From assembly GCA_024364735.1 (NCBI GenBank), contig JAGFNQ010004724.1:482385-546384 (forward strand): DNA of 64,000 nucleotides, in the 5' to 3' direction. Shown here piece by piece: positions 44,908 through 58,502 of this stretch. The position numbers and the translations under genes are program-made. The notes beneath the pieces were generated by a model. It was not told the origin of the DNA. It saw nothing but the letters and a program-made list of their open reading frames with translations, and did not search any database. Every line of letters starts with the position of its first letter. Positions within the stretch are counted from its first letter, which is position 1. Origin of the DNA: Boesenbergia rotunda. Taxonomy: Eukaryota; Streptophyta; Magnoliopsida; Zingiberales; Zingiberaceae.

Positions 44908-47295
44908 TGTTGGGACCGGGTGCATGTTGACATGGATGCGGGTTCGTAATTTTAAAATTAATTACGTGCAGCAGAAGATTTAGCATAAATAATTTCTCAG
45001 ATTATTTATCCACACATCTAAGCATGCAACTTTATCTAGTGTAGACATGATCATATATTTAAAATTTTACAGAAACGTAAACTAATTTACTTATTACCTT
45101 GCGTAACTCGAAGGAAAGGACGAGATCCAACCGTAAGCGTCCTTCGGAAGCTCCGCCTCTATTCGCGTCCACGCCGAGTATCTTCGGGATGACTTCGCAA
45201 AGCCACGAGTTTCGTATTTTCGAGAACTACTAGATTCTCCAAGAACGCGACAAGGAAAACCAAGAGAGAAGTAATCACATCGGAAAAACTCACTACCAAG
45301 GTTGGCCGGAATCACAATTCTGGCGAGAAGGAGAAAGATGACTTGCGCCCAATCCCAAGGTGATGATGGCCGGAGAGGAAGATCGTCCCAACGGAAGAAC
45401 TTCGTCGCCTCGGTGCTTCTCCATGTGCTCACGGCAAGAAGAAGGGAGAAGAACCTTGTGGTCGGCCAAGAGGAAGAAGGGAGGAGAGGGAGAGAGCCCA
45501 GGCAAGAATACTTGAATAGATCATCTTTCATGGCACCCCTTGGGTCCTTTATATAGGGAGCTCCTCCTCAATCAAGCCTCTCAATTTTGGCATAATTTTT
45601 ATATTAAACCATAATTGATTTTTGTCTCATGATTAAAATCAAATTTTAATTCATGATAAAAAAATAATCAAGCCTTTTAATTTTGGCATAATTTTTATAT
45701 CAAACCATAATTGATTTTTGTCTCATGATAAAAATCAATCAAATCTCTTCCATCTTATGGAATAAATCTCCAATCAATCCATGATTGATTAAAACAAAAC
45801 AAAAGAGAAGGAGAGAGAGAGAGGGTCGGCCAAACCAAGGAGAATATTCTCCTTGGCCGGCCCATCTTGGTTCAAATAAATTACAGGCCAAAATTTACAC
45901 ACAAGAGAATTCAACTCAAGTGATCGGCCAAGTTTTCATCCAAACAATAGGTCTATGGTTCAAAACCCACCAATGGATTAAATTTTGTCATCTTTGATTT
46001 ATTATAAATTTTTATAAAACAAACCAACTTTTTGGTTTATTTTAATTCAAATAATCCCATGGATTATTTTAAGCTTATAATAAAACATACCACCTTGGAT
46101 CAAATCCCTTAATGAATTAAACTTATTTAATTCACCCATTAAGTCTTTAAAGACTTAGTCATTCTATGCTTCCGATGCGTCTGAAATAAATTCAGTTTTG
46201 ACTAATCATTTGGCTCAACCAAACTTAATCTTTCTTGATTGGAAAATCCAATTTTCAACTCGTTTTAAATTCCTCGGATTACTCGTAGTGCGTGTGACTA
46301 AATAGGCTTTCGATTTATGTTGGTCGTCTATAATTAAACAATTAATTATAGAACGATCATGAGTGACACCTAGTAGTACATCATGATCCCCAATTAATCG
46401 AAAGATCAACGGTTGACCTCAGAAACAATTCTGAAACCCTTCAGCAGCTATAATGAATCGTGCCCCATTCCCTTCACCATCTTATACCCATTTGGTTCAG
46501 GACATGGTCTATGTGTGTCAGTCCCCACTAGGCTGACTACATCACACCTAGCCCAAGTAATGTTTTTTCGTCCTACGGATTCTAATTACTCTCATGTATT
46601 TAAGAGATTCATACTCTGAACATGTCATGCTCTGGCCAGAGGCTTCGAGTAACAATCCGACGATAGGTCTCGGGTATACATCTCCTCGCAAGGAGTGGTG
46701 AATCCTTTGTAGGCTGTTCAAACATCTTCGGCTTATACCCAATCATCCTGGGTCCACACCTCCTTAGAGATGCTTGCTTAAGATGTCAAAGTATAAGTCT
46801 CCATGACCAAGATGACTTGAACACCGCAAGTCAAAGGAACATCGTACTTAAGCTGCAGTAAGAACTTCACTGACATATCTATATGTAGATTACCATATGA
46901 AGTTTTACAGCCAGTCACTCCAATGAACTAGTTCCCTTAACTAGCATTCATGTTTATCTCCGGACATCTCAATGTCACCAGCCAGTGAGAATCAGCTGAA
47001 TAGAGAATAACCCATGCTAGTCTCAACAGAATTGATAGTGTCCGTATTTATCAATTCATCGACTAGGGACAATTTCAATACTTCACAATTGCACATGTAG
47101 GGATAATCACTAGTTGTGAATTCATCACAAATTCTCTCATGCTGTAAATTGTATTGCGGACATTCAGTAAATGAGTTTAAGATCTCAATCAAATACACAA
47201 ACATGTATACTCAAATAGTGAATATTCATTTATTAGAATAAATGATTACAATCATAAGGCGATTGCCTTAGGACACTTCTCTTATATCACTAACA
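44908..47295 (-). repeat. Copia-1 5' LTR (unit 2)
   Basis: 2388 bp with intact TATA box near 45548. Followed by the target-site copy GTATC (47296-47300). Confidence 0.92.
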
Positions 47296-48075
47296 GTATC
47301 AGTACAAGAACTTTGATGAAGTGTATCATCTGAGACAAGTAGTTTAGAAAAAAGATTATATGTATATTCATCACCCAAATCAGATCGAAAACATTTAATA
47401 ACGGTATTATGTTGAGTTTTTACCATAGCACGAAACATATGATAGATACCAAGGAAATCAGAATGATGTTTCATAAGATAAACCCAAGTGTAGCGAGTAT
47501 AATCATCAATAAAGAAAATATAGTAACGAGAGTAGAAGGTATACCTGAGGTACCATTATAGGACAAACCTTTGTGAGAAGAAGCAGACATAACATGTGGA
47601 TGAGATGCAAGAAACTTTTGAAACTGTTCGACAAGAGCTCAATTTTGGCATTGGATGATTGAGTCCCTCTAGAATCTGTAGGAGGAACTACTACTGTCAT
47701 GTTAGAAGCTCTAAATTTAAAGAATTATTGTTGTGATTGAATATCAAATTTTCAAGGAGAAGAAAAAATCAAGAGTTATATTTTTCAGTCGTTAGGTGGA
47801 TTTAAATAACTCAAAATTCGATCTCCACCATTCAAAATGTAGCTCTGGGTGCGAGAAATGTTCCGTAAAAGTTTCAGGGCGATTTAATGGTTAAAACATA
47901 AGAAAATATAATTCTTCTACCAATGCAATTTTAAACCAACCATGACATACAAAACGCTGAAGAAATCTCATAATGATCGGCCATCAGACATTTTAAAATC
48001 ATAAATCTCGACGATGATATTGCAATCCTTCCAAATTCAAATTTTTCGGTTCGGTAGGATAGTGCTCTGATACCA
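47296..48075 (-). pseudogene. Copia-B leader and integrase N-terminal part (unit 2)
   Basis: Primer site next to the LTR at 48076, short start at 47700, then integrase in a clean 68-codon frame (47268-47474): KHHSDFLGIYHMFRAMVKTQ, KCFRSDLGDEYTYN and LHQSSCTDT up to the Copia-1 insertion site. The C-terminal half is absent here because unit 2 begins inside Copia-1. Confidence 0.8.
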
Positions 48076-48286
48076 TGTAAATAATACTAATATAATCTAA
48101 AACCGATGCAAAGAGAAGGGGAGAGAGACAAGAGAAAAAAGAAAATAAACGACGGTTAAATAATTGTATTCATAAAACTTAGGGTTTACATATGAAAAGG
48201 AGATATATATAGACAAATTTAAAAGACTAATTCTATCCTAGACAAATTCTATCATTATATAAATAATTTTTTATTATATACTAACA
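48076..48286 (-). repeat. Copia-B 5' LTR (unit 2)
   Basis: 211 bp; 7 bp shorter than unit 1 in an A-rich run. Confidence 0.75.
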
Positions 48287-51200
48287 CTTTCATTGGTACA
48301 ACACAAAATGAAACGAAAAAGTGAGGTAGATCAATCGGTTTGTTTTGAATAGCTACTGCTGCTAACAAAAGACAGGGAACGAAGCATCTAAAAATCATAA
48401 ATGATTTTCATTCATATTCTTCTCATCTGAACATGCTCTCTCTGTATACCATTCGTAAATTCAATTCAATCCTCACTCCTTTAACCCTCCGGGGGCCGGG
48501 CAGTTATTCGTGAGGGCTAAAGAGAAAAAAAGCAAGGGCCTAATCTTATATATATTTGGGTAGGATAGCGTGCATCCTCATTCCTGATGTAGGATCTTGA
48601 AGCATCGATTCGAACAATCAAGTATCAAATATATAAGTTCAGTTTGGCACCCTTCGGAGAGGCGTTTAGCTAGCTCAGGAGGGGCAGGGATAGATCTTTC
48701 GTGTAGTGTAATACCGTTTTTTTGAATGGCACCTCCTTATCAATAGTACCGAGATTCAGTAGTGGAGTGCCAAAGAGTAGACAAGAGAGCTATACGTGTG
48801 ATAAGGGGATGTGCCCATTGCAAAGAGAGATTGACTGAATCGACCGCGTAGTGGGCAGGCGTTCAGTGGTGGATAGTTAGCTACCGCGTAGTGGGTTCAG
48901 TAGTAGATGCCTCAGTTCATAAGTTCAGATGTGCGGAATCACAAATGTATAAGGAGCGAACAAGGGTGCGGCGTGGGATGTTCATGGTTTGATCCAGAGG
49001 TGCGGAGCGAGCCAACCTTAGATTTAGCGACCCAAAGAGTGATTAGACGAGCGAATGACAGGAGCGGGAGCGAATTGGACGATCGATGCCGGGACTCGGA
49101 AAGTAGCGAAGGACGGTGGGCTCGACCGATAGCAGCGCGCACATGGAAGAGCTAAGCAAGACCATAAGTTGCCTTGTGAGCAAGTTGACGATGGCACGTG
49201 TCCCTACTTTGTTTTCTGTAGTGCGAAGTCGAAGCAACAAATGAAGCGGCCGACAAATGGAGCGGCCAATTGCAGCGATAGCGGAGGTCAATATGGAGCG
49301 ACAAGCGGCCAATATCTGCGAAGCAACGACGTGAAGCGCAGCGGAACGAGCACAATAGCGGAATGCGTTAGTCACGGAGTGGAGCTGAGCCAGCACTCAA
49401 AGGAATAGATTTGCGGCAGGAAATAGCAAGTATGCTGAGCTTGCAGCGTTCGAAACGAAGTGGAGTGCGGCAGAGGCAGCACTTCTAGGAGCGGAGTGAA
49501 CGAGGCAGCGAGTGGAATGAACGAGCCGACCATTAGGAGTAGGAGTGTCGCAAAGCGCGAAAGTGAATTCTGCGGGATCAAAGGAAGTGATCGTCCACTG
49601 TTCACTGTGCCCATCGCTCGATCACTTGCATATGCTACTGTTCGCTCCTTCCTTGAATCTGCATCTGCCGGCGCCTAGGAAGCCAGCTAGCTACTGGTGC
49701 CACTAAATTGACTAGAGTCAGTCAGACAGTAGTCGTGCACGTCCTTGTCTCTGTCCCTTAAATTCTGTGCTTTCCTTTGACGCTCCGCACCTCTGTACTC
49801 CCTTTCTTGCATTGTAATAGTGAATCTCCTACTACAAAAAAACACTACGAAAGATCATATTTGCTGATGTTTTTTCGTGGGTCACTTCGGCTCCCTCACT
49901 TCGGCAAGGCTCTATCCCTTTTCCTACCTCCTCAAGGCTGAGACTCCACCGCGCAAAGAACACCTCAAGCATAAACAAGGGTCTTGCACACATTCAATGG
50001 AACGCTTGAGCCGTCATAGTCGGGTTCAATACCAATAACTCTGGCAAGCCTCAAATCTCCCACCCTTGACCCTTGAAGTCGAGCACCTATCCCCTCGATC
50101 GGATCTCTTAATGAACTATCGCAAGGGCGGGCAGCAGCCGGATTCAGTATGCTCAGCCCTCTATACTATAGTGCCTTGAGTCTTTGCCTCTAACAAAGTC
50201 GTGCCTATAAGAACTTGAAGCTTTAGGAGGCGAAGGAATGAATTCAAGGGAAGGGATCTGCTTAGCCAGAAGTCTCTGCTCGAGAAGGACGAGAGGGAGA
50301 ACTTATAATTAAGGAGCTGGCGAAAGAAGGACTCTAATCTCCAGAGCTAAATAATTGAACTGGCGGACGGAGAATTGGAGCCCAGTGGTCAGCAAAGAGT
50401 TCATGGCTAGAGGGAATCATAAAAAAGAAAAGAGAAGCGTACCATTCCATTCAGTCGAAGCCCTGACCACCTTCGCTCTACTCTAGTAGATACTAGAAAG
50501 GTCTCCACGGGGATCCAGAGTAGTTAGTACACGCGCAAGGTGCACTGGATTAAAACTTTGGGCGTTTGGTGTATCAATTCTCGGTCCAATTGTACACTAA
50601 TTACTCCGGGGATTGTGATTTACCTCCCTCGTGATGACCTTGGGACGGATACGGCGGGGGCGCTGAGGACGAGCCATTTCGTCTTTTATCTAGTAGATAC
50701 TAGAAAGAAAGAAATGCTTCTTCACCAAGGGAGAGCAGATTTTTTTACCAGAGAGAGACTTGAACTTAAGCTAGCTTCCGCGGAGAACTCTGTAGCCAAC
50801 GTTGAAGCATCAGTAGCGTGTGCAGGCAAGGGAATGATATATGGAAAGGTTTGCTTTTTCTTTTATCATATCTCACTGAAGTTTGGGAACTCTCTCAAAT
50901 TCATTGGGTGGACGAATTTCTGCCCTCACAATCCTTCTAGGCGTGAGAGGGGAAAGGATAGAGGAGGACTCTCTCCTGCGTAGCTACTTTGGACCACTTG
51001 AGGAGTCTTTCCTTAAGTTCTTGATTCAAAGAAGGCCTACGAGAGTTCGTTCTCCTTATGCTTGGCGCAAGGGAGCGAGTGAATCCGGGGAAGTCGGCTT
51101 CATTATTCTGATTCTTCACCAATGGGAAGCGGATAGCAAGCAGAGCGGGATCTCCTGACTCTAGATCGCATCATTGCTTCGCCCCTTCACATCCGCATCG

Positions 51201-52162
51201 CAGCACTACTAGGTTGACTCTTTGAAAGAGCTCATTTCTCGAGTTCAGTCTTGCCTTTCCTTAGGTACAATGCACTTCTTAAAGCGGGTTCGGAAATCGG
51301 AGCTTTTGTTCAAAATAAAAAACTTCACCTATTAAAAAAAATGAAACTTGCTTTATCAAAGAAAGAGTCCTTGGGAGGGTTTTTGGTAGAGCATCAAGGA
51401 TCTGCATCCTCTTGGTAGGTCTCTCGGTCACCTTTGGTCACCTTTTCTTCAACATATTGGGGAGCTTGATCTACAGAGAAAGATCTAGTCTCCTATCGAA
51501 TCACGGGCAAAGAGAAACTCATTGTTGTGCACGTGGGATCAAAGCAGAGAATGATGTGTGAACTCACTCAAGCAAAAGTCTATCCTCGTTTGTCCCAGTG
51601 TCTTCGTTTCCTTGATGTGCTATCCTTTTCGCCAACACCATGACGCCTCTCTATCTCTTGCACGTCTTCTCGTAGTCAGTTCACTCCACTTCTCACTCGT
51701 CATAACCATAACCTTTTCTTTCTCACCAACTAGTATAACCAATTGGTCCTGGCACTATACTAACTTTCACCCTTATTCAACCAACTTGACTCTATTGAAC
51801 ATGAGCCCTTCCTCAATTCAATTCTCACTTCCACATTTCTATCTGTTCGATAGTCTGGTCTCAGAACCTCAGAGTCTGAAGCCACTGCCCACGAGTCGGC
51901 ACTCTTCGGTAGCACTTGATTCTCGTCTACTCTACTTCGAAACCAACTTCAAAGTATTCCAGGATCGAATGCCAACTCATATCAATCACTTTCGCACTCG
52001 GATTCTCAGTTCGGTTCAATCACAGCAGGCACCATTCCATTCGATTAGTGGAACCTCAACCCATGTATAGATTTTACACCATCCTCTTTATGATTGAAAC
52101 GTCCAACATAGCATGAAATGAAAGATCACCAAGCCCAGTACTAGACCATCTGCTATTGGGAG
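48287..52162. other. Probable nuclear insert of mitochondrial DNA (unit 2)
   Basis: Counterpart of 18077-21882. It keeps about 30 bases at 48950-48980 that unit 1 lacks, and lacks about 35 bases present in unit 1 near 20235-20270. At many CpG sites it has C or G where unit 1 has T or A (e.g. 49325-49350). No supported gene. Confidence 0.5.
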
Positions 52163-53522
52163 TGTTGGTGCAAGATGCATCGTGATGTCCTCCACTAAGT
52201 GTTTCAATGTTTGACAACATGTTTAAGTCAGTGATACATTGAACAAGGAAATGGTGAGTCAAGAGAGGAGTAACAAAGTGATGAAAAAGTCCTAGTTAAC
52301 CTTGGCACTAAGTCTTGGTTCTTAGAATTGGGCACTAAGTCCTGATCATGGATTGTGCACTAAATCCTGATCAAGGGTTGGGTACGAAGACCTGGTTCGA
52401 GGAATTGGACACTAAGTCCTGGCCGAGGGTTGGGCACCAAAGTCCTGGACCTAGGGTTTAGACACGAAGTCTTGGTTCGAGGGATTGAACAACATAGCTG
52501 AGCGATGACTAAGGACATAAGTAAAGACGGGTCGAGGGTCGAACGTCTTGAGACCCGAGAGTCTCGAAGGCTAAGCAAAAGTCCACCCGAATGGACTGGG
52601 TAGCAACTGTCTCCTGAGAGGAGTAGGTGAAAGGCGCATTCCCAAGGGTGGGAACTTGCGTCGGTTCGACCTAGAGTTTCTCGGAAATCCGAAGTCAGAA
52701 CCATTTCTTTAAGGTTAAGATTATCTGCATGTTTGCCTTATATTTATGTATCTTGCAGGTACCTAAAAGTGAAGACAAAGCAGACAAACAACTAAACAAA
52801 CAAGGCTGGAAAAGGGTTGCTAGGCGCCCCCATTGAAGGAGGCGCCCTAATGGAGCCAGGCGCCTCATTGAAGCAGGCGCCTGTGTTCATTGAGGCGCCT
52901 CAATGGTCCAAGGCGCCCTGTTCAAGAGACTTATCGGCTGCTGCGAGTTCGGCGCGGAGATAAGCTTTGACCAAGCCCTGTGAGGTGCCCCCTTCAACAC
53001 AAGCGCCCCCATGAGTACTATACAAAGGGGCTTCGACCCCTCAACTCTACTCATCATTCGGAAACCATTCTAAGCTTCCCAAGTGACGACAAAGGGCTAA
53101 CGACGAAGCTTTGCGACCAAGGAGGCTCCAGGAGGAAGTGCGCCGCACTTCGGAGGTCCAGATCGATGGAGTCTTCAACTCTGTTTTGTTCGGTTTGAAT
53201 TTTATAATTCTGCACTTATTTTTCATATCTTTTGATTGTAATTTCTGCACTGTAAGACGGGTTTCTCCGCCTCCGGAAAGTCCGGAAAGGAGACCATTAG
53301 CGGACGGGCGTTCCCGTGCTTAGGCCTTGGATGTACTAACCCTGGGGGGTTGGAAACCAAGTAAAAAATCTCACGTGCGCTGTGTTGTTTATTCGTTCTT
53401 TTTGTTTTCCGTTGTGCTACTAACTTTGTGTCCAGAACGAACCGAAAAGTTTTACGAAATTTCCGAAGGTTTTTACGGTCGATATTCACCCCCCCCCCTC
53501 TATCGACGGCACCGATCTAACA
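52163..53522 (+). repeat. LARD-1 5' LTR (unit 2), uninterrupted
   Basis: 1360 bp, TGTTGGTGCAAG..GATCTAACA, with minisatellite, GGCGCC array and a weakened TATA box (53028-53037). It shows the empty site of the solo LTR at about 52174-52187. The primer site starts at 53525. Confidence 0.92.
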
Positions 53523-53629
53523 AGTGGTATCAGAGCCAGACCGCTCTTCACCGGACTAACCGCCGACGGAACAAAGACGCCAGGAGTTGAGGGGGAGCCC
53601 AGGGGTGAATCAGGTACATTTTATTTTAG

Positions 53630-54095
53630 ATGTCAATTTTTAAATTACATATTACATGCTTTAACTACAGGGAGAGAGGGCACTATAAAAATCAGTGCCC
53701 TACTTGTAAGACTCGGATCTCACCATCGGCGGCGAACGAAATACCAGCACCAGGAGTCCGGAGGGACAAGAGCAACGTACAGTGCTTCAAATGTCAAAAG
53801 CACGGACACTACAAGAAAAAGTGTTCGGCGAATGTACGGAAAATTTACATTTCAAAAAATTTATAAATTCCTGCACTGTCTTATGATAATTTAGATAATT
53901 TTTCTGATAAATTAGAATTATTGCATAGTCAAATAAATATTTTGCATGACCAGTTAGAAAATGTAAATAATGCTAAAATATCAGAAATTAATTATTTAAT
54001 CCTGAATGTCAATTCAGTAATTTCTAAAATAAATTCTGATAATTTTAATTCTGGAAATTCTGATAATTTTAATTCTGGAAATTCTAATAATTTTA
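53630..54095 (+). pseudogene. LARD-1 gag-like frame with two zinc knuckles (unit 2)
   Basis: Same structure as unit 1: CFNYRERGHYKNQC, in which the second Cys of the first knuckle is Tyr, and an intact CFKCQKHGHYKKKC, then TAA at 53864 and the open NFNSGNSD stretch to the composite. The in-frame TAA is shared by both units. Confidence 0.7.
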
Positions 54096-55298
54096 TGTAG
54101 CGATCTCGGCCACTCTGGTCACCGCAGGTAACCCTCTAGGCCTGAAACCCTACGGGTCTTCCCACTCCCGGCAATGGGTTTTTGCCAGTGAGGCGGGCTC
54201 ACTTGGCTACCAGATTCAAGGAACTTTAGTACTTGTCCTGGAGGTCTTGGGTTCGAATTTGGGGAAGGCAAAAACCCACTGCCGGGAGTGGGAAGACCCG
54301 TAGGCTCTCGGGCCTAGAGGGTTGCCTGCGGGGATCAGAGAGGCCGAGATCGCTACATAAAAAGGCGTCTTTTTATTATAACGACCCGGCCCGTCGACTC
54401 GACCCCTCGGCCACTTGGGCGGCCAAATTCCATTTTTAGCGGCCCAACAACCTGGCCCTTTTGGTCGTCGACCGTGCCGTTACTCACGAGGACTTCCCAC
54501 CCCTGGCCAGTGGATTTTTGCCTTCCTCAGGATTCGAACTCTAGACCTCCAGGCTAAGTACTAGAGTTTATGAATCTTGATAGCCAAGTGAGCCGGCTCA
54601 CTTGGCTATCAGGATTTATAAACTCTAGTACTTAGCCTGGATGTCTAGAGTTCGAATCCTGGGGAAGGCAAAAATCCACTGGCCAGGGGTGGGAAGACCT
54701 AGTGAGTAACGGTACGGCCGATGGTCGTCGGTTGACGGCCTGTTGGGCCGCCAAAGGGACCGCCAATTGGGTCGCCAAATGGGCCGCAAGTTGGGCCTCC
54801 CAAGGGGCTGAGGGGCCGAGTCGTTACAATAAAAAGGGTCCTTATATTGTAACGACTCGGCTCGTCGACCCGACCCCTCGGCCCCTTGGGCGGCCAAATT
54901 CCATTTTTGACGGCCCAACAACTTGGCCTCTTTGGTCGTCGACCGTCGGCTGTGCTGTTACTCACGAGGACTTCCCACCCCTAGCCAGTGGATTTTTGCG
55001 TTCCTCAGGATTCGAACTCTAGACCTCCAGGCTAACTACTAGAGTTTATGAATTCTGATAGCTAAGTGAGTCGCGCTCACTTGGCTATCAAGATGCATAA
55101 ACTCTAGTACTTAGCCTGGAAATCTAGAGTTCGAATCCTGAGGAAGGCAAAAATCCACTGGCCAGGGGTGGGAAGTCCTTGTGAATAACGGCACGACCGA
55201 CGGTCGACGACCAAAGGGGTCAAGTTGTTGGGCCGCCAAAAATGGAATTTGGCCGCCCAAGGGGTCGAGGGGTTGGGTCGACCGGCCAAGTCGTTATA
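54096..55298. mobile_element. Composite of three foldback modules (unit 2), uninterrupted
   Basis: 1203 bp flanked by TTTTA (54091-54095, 55299-55303). FB0 is 54096-54357, FB1 54377-54828 and FB2 54848-55298, each an inverted repeat with a short centre. Ends: TGTAGCGATCTCGG on the left, CCAAGTCGTTATA on the right. Removing it joins the host sequence ..CTAATAATTTTA to ATTCTGAAAATTC, which fits the surrounding AATTCTGATAATTTTAATTC periodicity. Confidence 0.78.
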
Positions 55299-55865
55299 TT
55301 TTAATTCTGAAAATTCTGATAATTCTGAAAATTCTGATAATTCTGAAATTCTAATAATTTTAACTCTGAAAATCTTAAGGATAATCTTAAAATTATTTCT
55401 GAAAATATTAAGGATAATATTGAAATTCTTAAGAATAATCCTGGAATCAACTCTGAGATTCTTGAGGATAATATTAAAGTTATCTCTGAAAATCTTAAGG
55501 ATAATCTTAAAATTATTTCTGAAAATATTAAGGATAATATTGAAATTCTTAAGAATAATCCTGAAATCAACTCTGAGATTATTGAGGATAATTTTTTAAT
55601 TCTTCAGGATATTTCTGAGGATAGTGGAGATGAAATCTTCTTAGATGATAATTTAATTATCAAATTTTCAAATAATATTGAAGATTATTATAAAATATTT
55701 ATTAGTGACCCAAATTACTCTACCTACTATGAGGATATTGAAGGATGTGATTTTAATGATGAGGATAAGGAGGAGATTGAATTTTGTGAGATCAAGGCTA
55801 TAGTTAATAAAAATCACAAAGATTCAAATAAATCAGATTTATTAATAAAAAAATTGAAAAGATAA
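55299..55865 (+). pseudogene. LARD-1 acidic repetitive frame (unit 2)
   Basis: As 33727-34302, with one fewer 9 bp (3-codon) AATTCTGAT unit near the start and the same one-base slip. The two 120 bp repeats and the acidic tail are conserved, and the frame ends at TAA 55863-55865. Confidence 0.6.
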
Positions 55866-58488
55866 ATAAAGAAGAAATAGTAAAGGAATCAGAAAATTTT
55901 GAAAGAATGAAAATGATGAAACTAAACCCACAATTATTATCTAACCCAGAAATTTTGAAATTTAAATCTAATTAAATCTTAACAATTTTTACCTTATTTA
56001 TTTCAACCTTAAATAATCCTTAATTAACTTAATTTTAATTATCATTAATTAACTTAATCTTAATTAATACTTATTTAATTTAACGTTTACTAATCTTCAA
56101 TTAATTCAAAGTCAATTAATATTTAATTAATTCAAATTCAATTAATCTTTAATTAATTCAACTTTAATTAATCCTTAATTAATTCAAATTCAAGTAATTA
56201 CTAATTAATTCAATTAACCCTTAATTTAATAACTTCGATTAATTCAACTTCAATTAATTTTCAATTAAGTCTTAATTAATTCAACCTCAATTATTTCTTA
56301 ATTTCAATTAAGTTTTAATTAATTCAACTTCAATTGACTTTAAGTAATTCTTAATTAATTCAACTTTAATTAATTCTAAATTCAGATCCAATTAATTCTT
56401 AAGTAATTTAAACTCGAATTAAATAAAATCTTACCCAAACCGTAATAATTAAATTAAAAATATTAAATATGTCAAAGTGGGTTGGCATATTCGCGGGTTC
56501 ATATGGCATGTATCAAATCGGGAATTTGATACATTTTTAGAAACTTAATTAAATAATCTGAAATGTTTGACTCATGCATAACTGTCATGTCATGCATCTG
56601 CTTTTTTTTAAAATATATGTCATGTCATTGATATTTAAATTTATGCATAATTTAGAACGGTTATAGGAAAAAGATTAATTAAAACTTGAACAACCTAGTA
56701 TTAGGTGGAGGTGAGATGATAGTACGTTAGGGAAGCCCTTCTAATAAGGTCAAGTATATACTACTTGGTCTGTTTAGTCTGGTGGAACTAGCTGAAACTA
56801 CCGATCCAAGACCTAAACTAGTTAGACCAGAATTTTCGAAATTATATCTTTTTGAAAAATTATTTGACATACACAATTAGACACAAGCCTCTTAGGTTAA
56901 CACTAAAGTTCTTTAAGGCACTTAGATAGACTCAAACGGTGTTAGTGTCAGGGGGAGTTGTTCTTTAAAGTTTTTTTGGATCTTTCGAAAATTATGCTTT
57001 AAAAACTATCTTTAATCCAAATTAAATTTTCTAAGATTATCTTCTTGAAAATTATCATACTGTCGTTCATTCTTTTGATATTGATACACCCTAAAGACAC
57101 ATAGGAGGTCTATTTCATGATTTACAAGGACTCCTAGGATGTGTCAAATTTAGGGGGAGTCTAAGTCAAAAGAAAACTATCTAACAAAATATTTTTTGAA
57201 AACTTTGCATGGCAATTAGTTTTGGAATTGGTAGATAATTCTTATTATTTGTACCAAATCCTAAAGACTCAGAGGAAGAGTACTTGTGGTCAACAAGCTT
57301 CCTAGGACTGAGTCAAGTTTAGGGAGAGGTCAAATTAAAAGAGTTATTAAACATTTCAAAATAATGTATTTTCATACACTATATTTTCAAAATCTTGTCG
57401 AAAACATAAGTAATTCGTCTTTCAAAATATTATTATTTTAAAATGTTTTTGTGGCTTATCAAATCATTTTTGAAATACCTTTTAAAATAATATTTTCTTG
57501 AGTTTGGAGAATTTCCAGGACACTTAGGGATTTGTCCTTGTAGTTAATAAGGTTTCCTAGGATTGTGTCAGACTGGAAAAGGATCCAAGTTAAGTAAAAT
57601 ATTATGTTTTAAAAATAATATTTTTCTAAGTACTTACAAAATATAAGTCAAGTTTTTTTTGAAAAAAAACTTATACTTTTTTAAAGAACTTATGCTTTTC
57701 TAAAAGTACTTAAGTGTTTCAAACTCATAATATGTTTCAAAGTACTTATGTTTTTCAAAGTTCGTAATATTTTTCAAAAATTGTACTTATAATTAACAAA
57801 AATGCATAATATCTTTTGAAAATACTTACATTTTTCAGAAAGTTTAATATATTTTTCAAAAGTACTTACATTTTTCAAACTTAATATCTCTCAAAGTACA
57901 AGTTTTTGCACAAATATTTTTCAAAGTATTTTTTTAAAATGTAAAAATCTCTAAGTGAAATATTTTTTTAAAAAAGTGCATATTTTTCTAAGGAAAAATC
58001 ATTTAAGTATGCAATTCTTTTTGAAAAATCTTTCTCAATAGAAATTTTTTTTCAAGGCAATATTTTTCTTAGTTGGAAAATTTTCTAAGTTTTCTGAAAG
58101 TACAAAATTTGTTTAATGGACAATACTTTTCAAAATGTAATTTTCTGGTGCAATTGTTCTTGTTAACTAGCTCTCTGCTATGATTTTAAAGATTTATACT
58201 AAATACTTTCAAAATGAAAATTTTTCATTGTTGGTGCAAGGTTGTTTTTGTCATTTTTTTTATGTATGACAAAGGGGGAGAGTAGACTTAAGTTAGAAAT
58301 TTTTTTTCTCTTTCCAAAGGATCTAAATGAAATCAAAATGCATTTTCAAAATAGAGGGAGAGTGAACTTAAGTTAGAAGTTTTTTTCCCCAAAAGATCAA
58401 GACTTATTTTCAAAACTTTAGATCAGTTTTTCAAGGATCACAATTTAGCCCCCTTCAGCCAATCTAACTTAAGATATTGTCAAACATC
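55866..58488 (+). other. LARD-1 3' non-coding region (unit 2)
   Basis: Counterpart of 34303-36916, no supported gene. It is shorter by one unit in the TTAATTAATTCAA array and longer by about 20 bases near 57260-57285 (CCTAAAGACTCAGAGGAAG). Confidence 0.75.
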
Positions 58489-58502
58489 AAAAAGGGAAAG
58501 AT

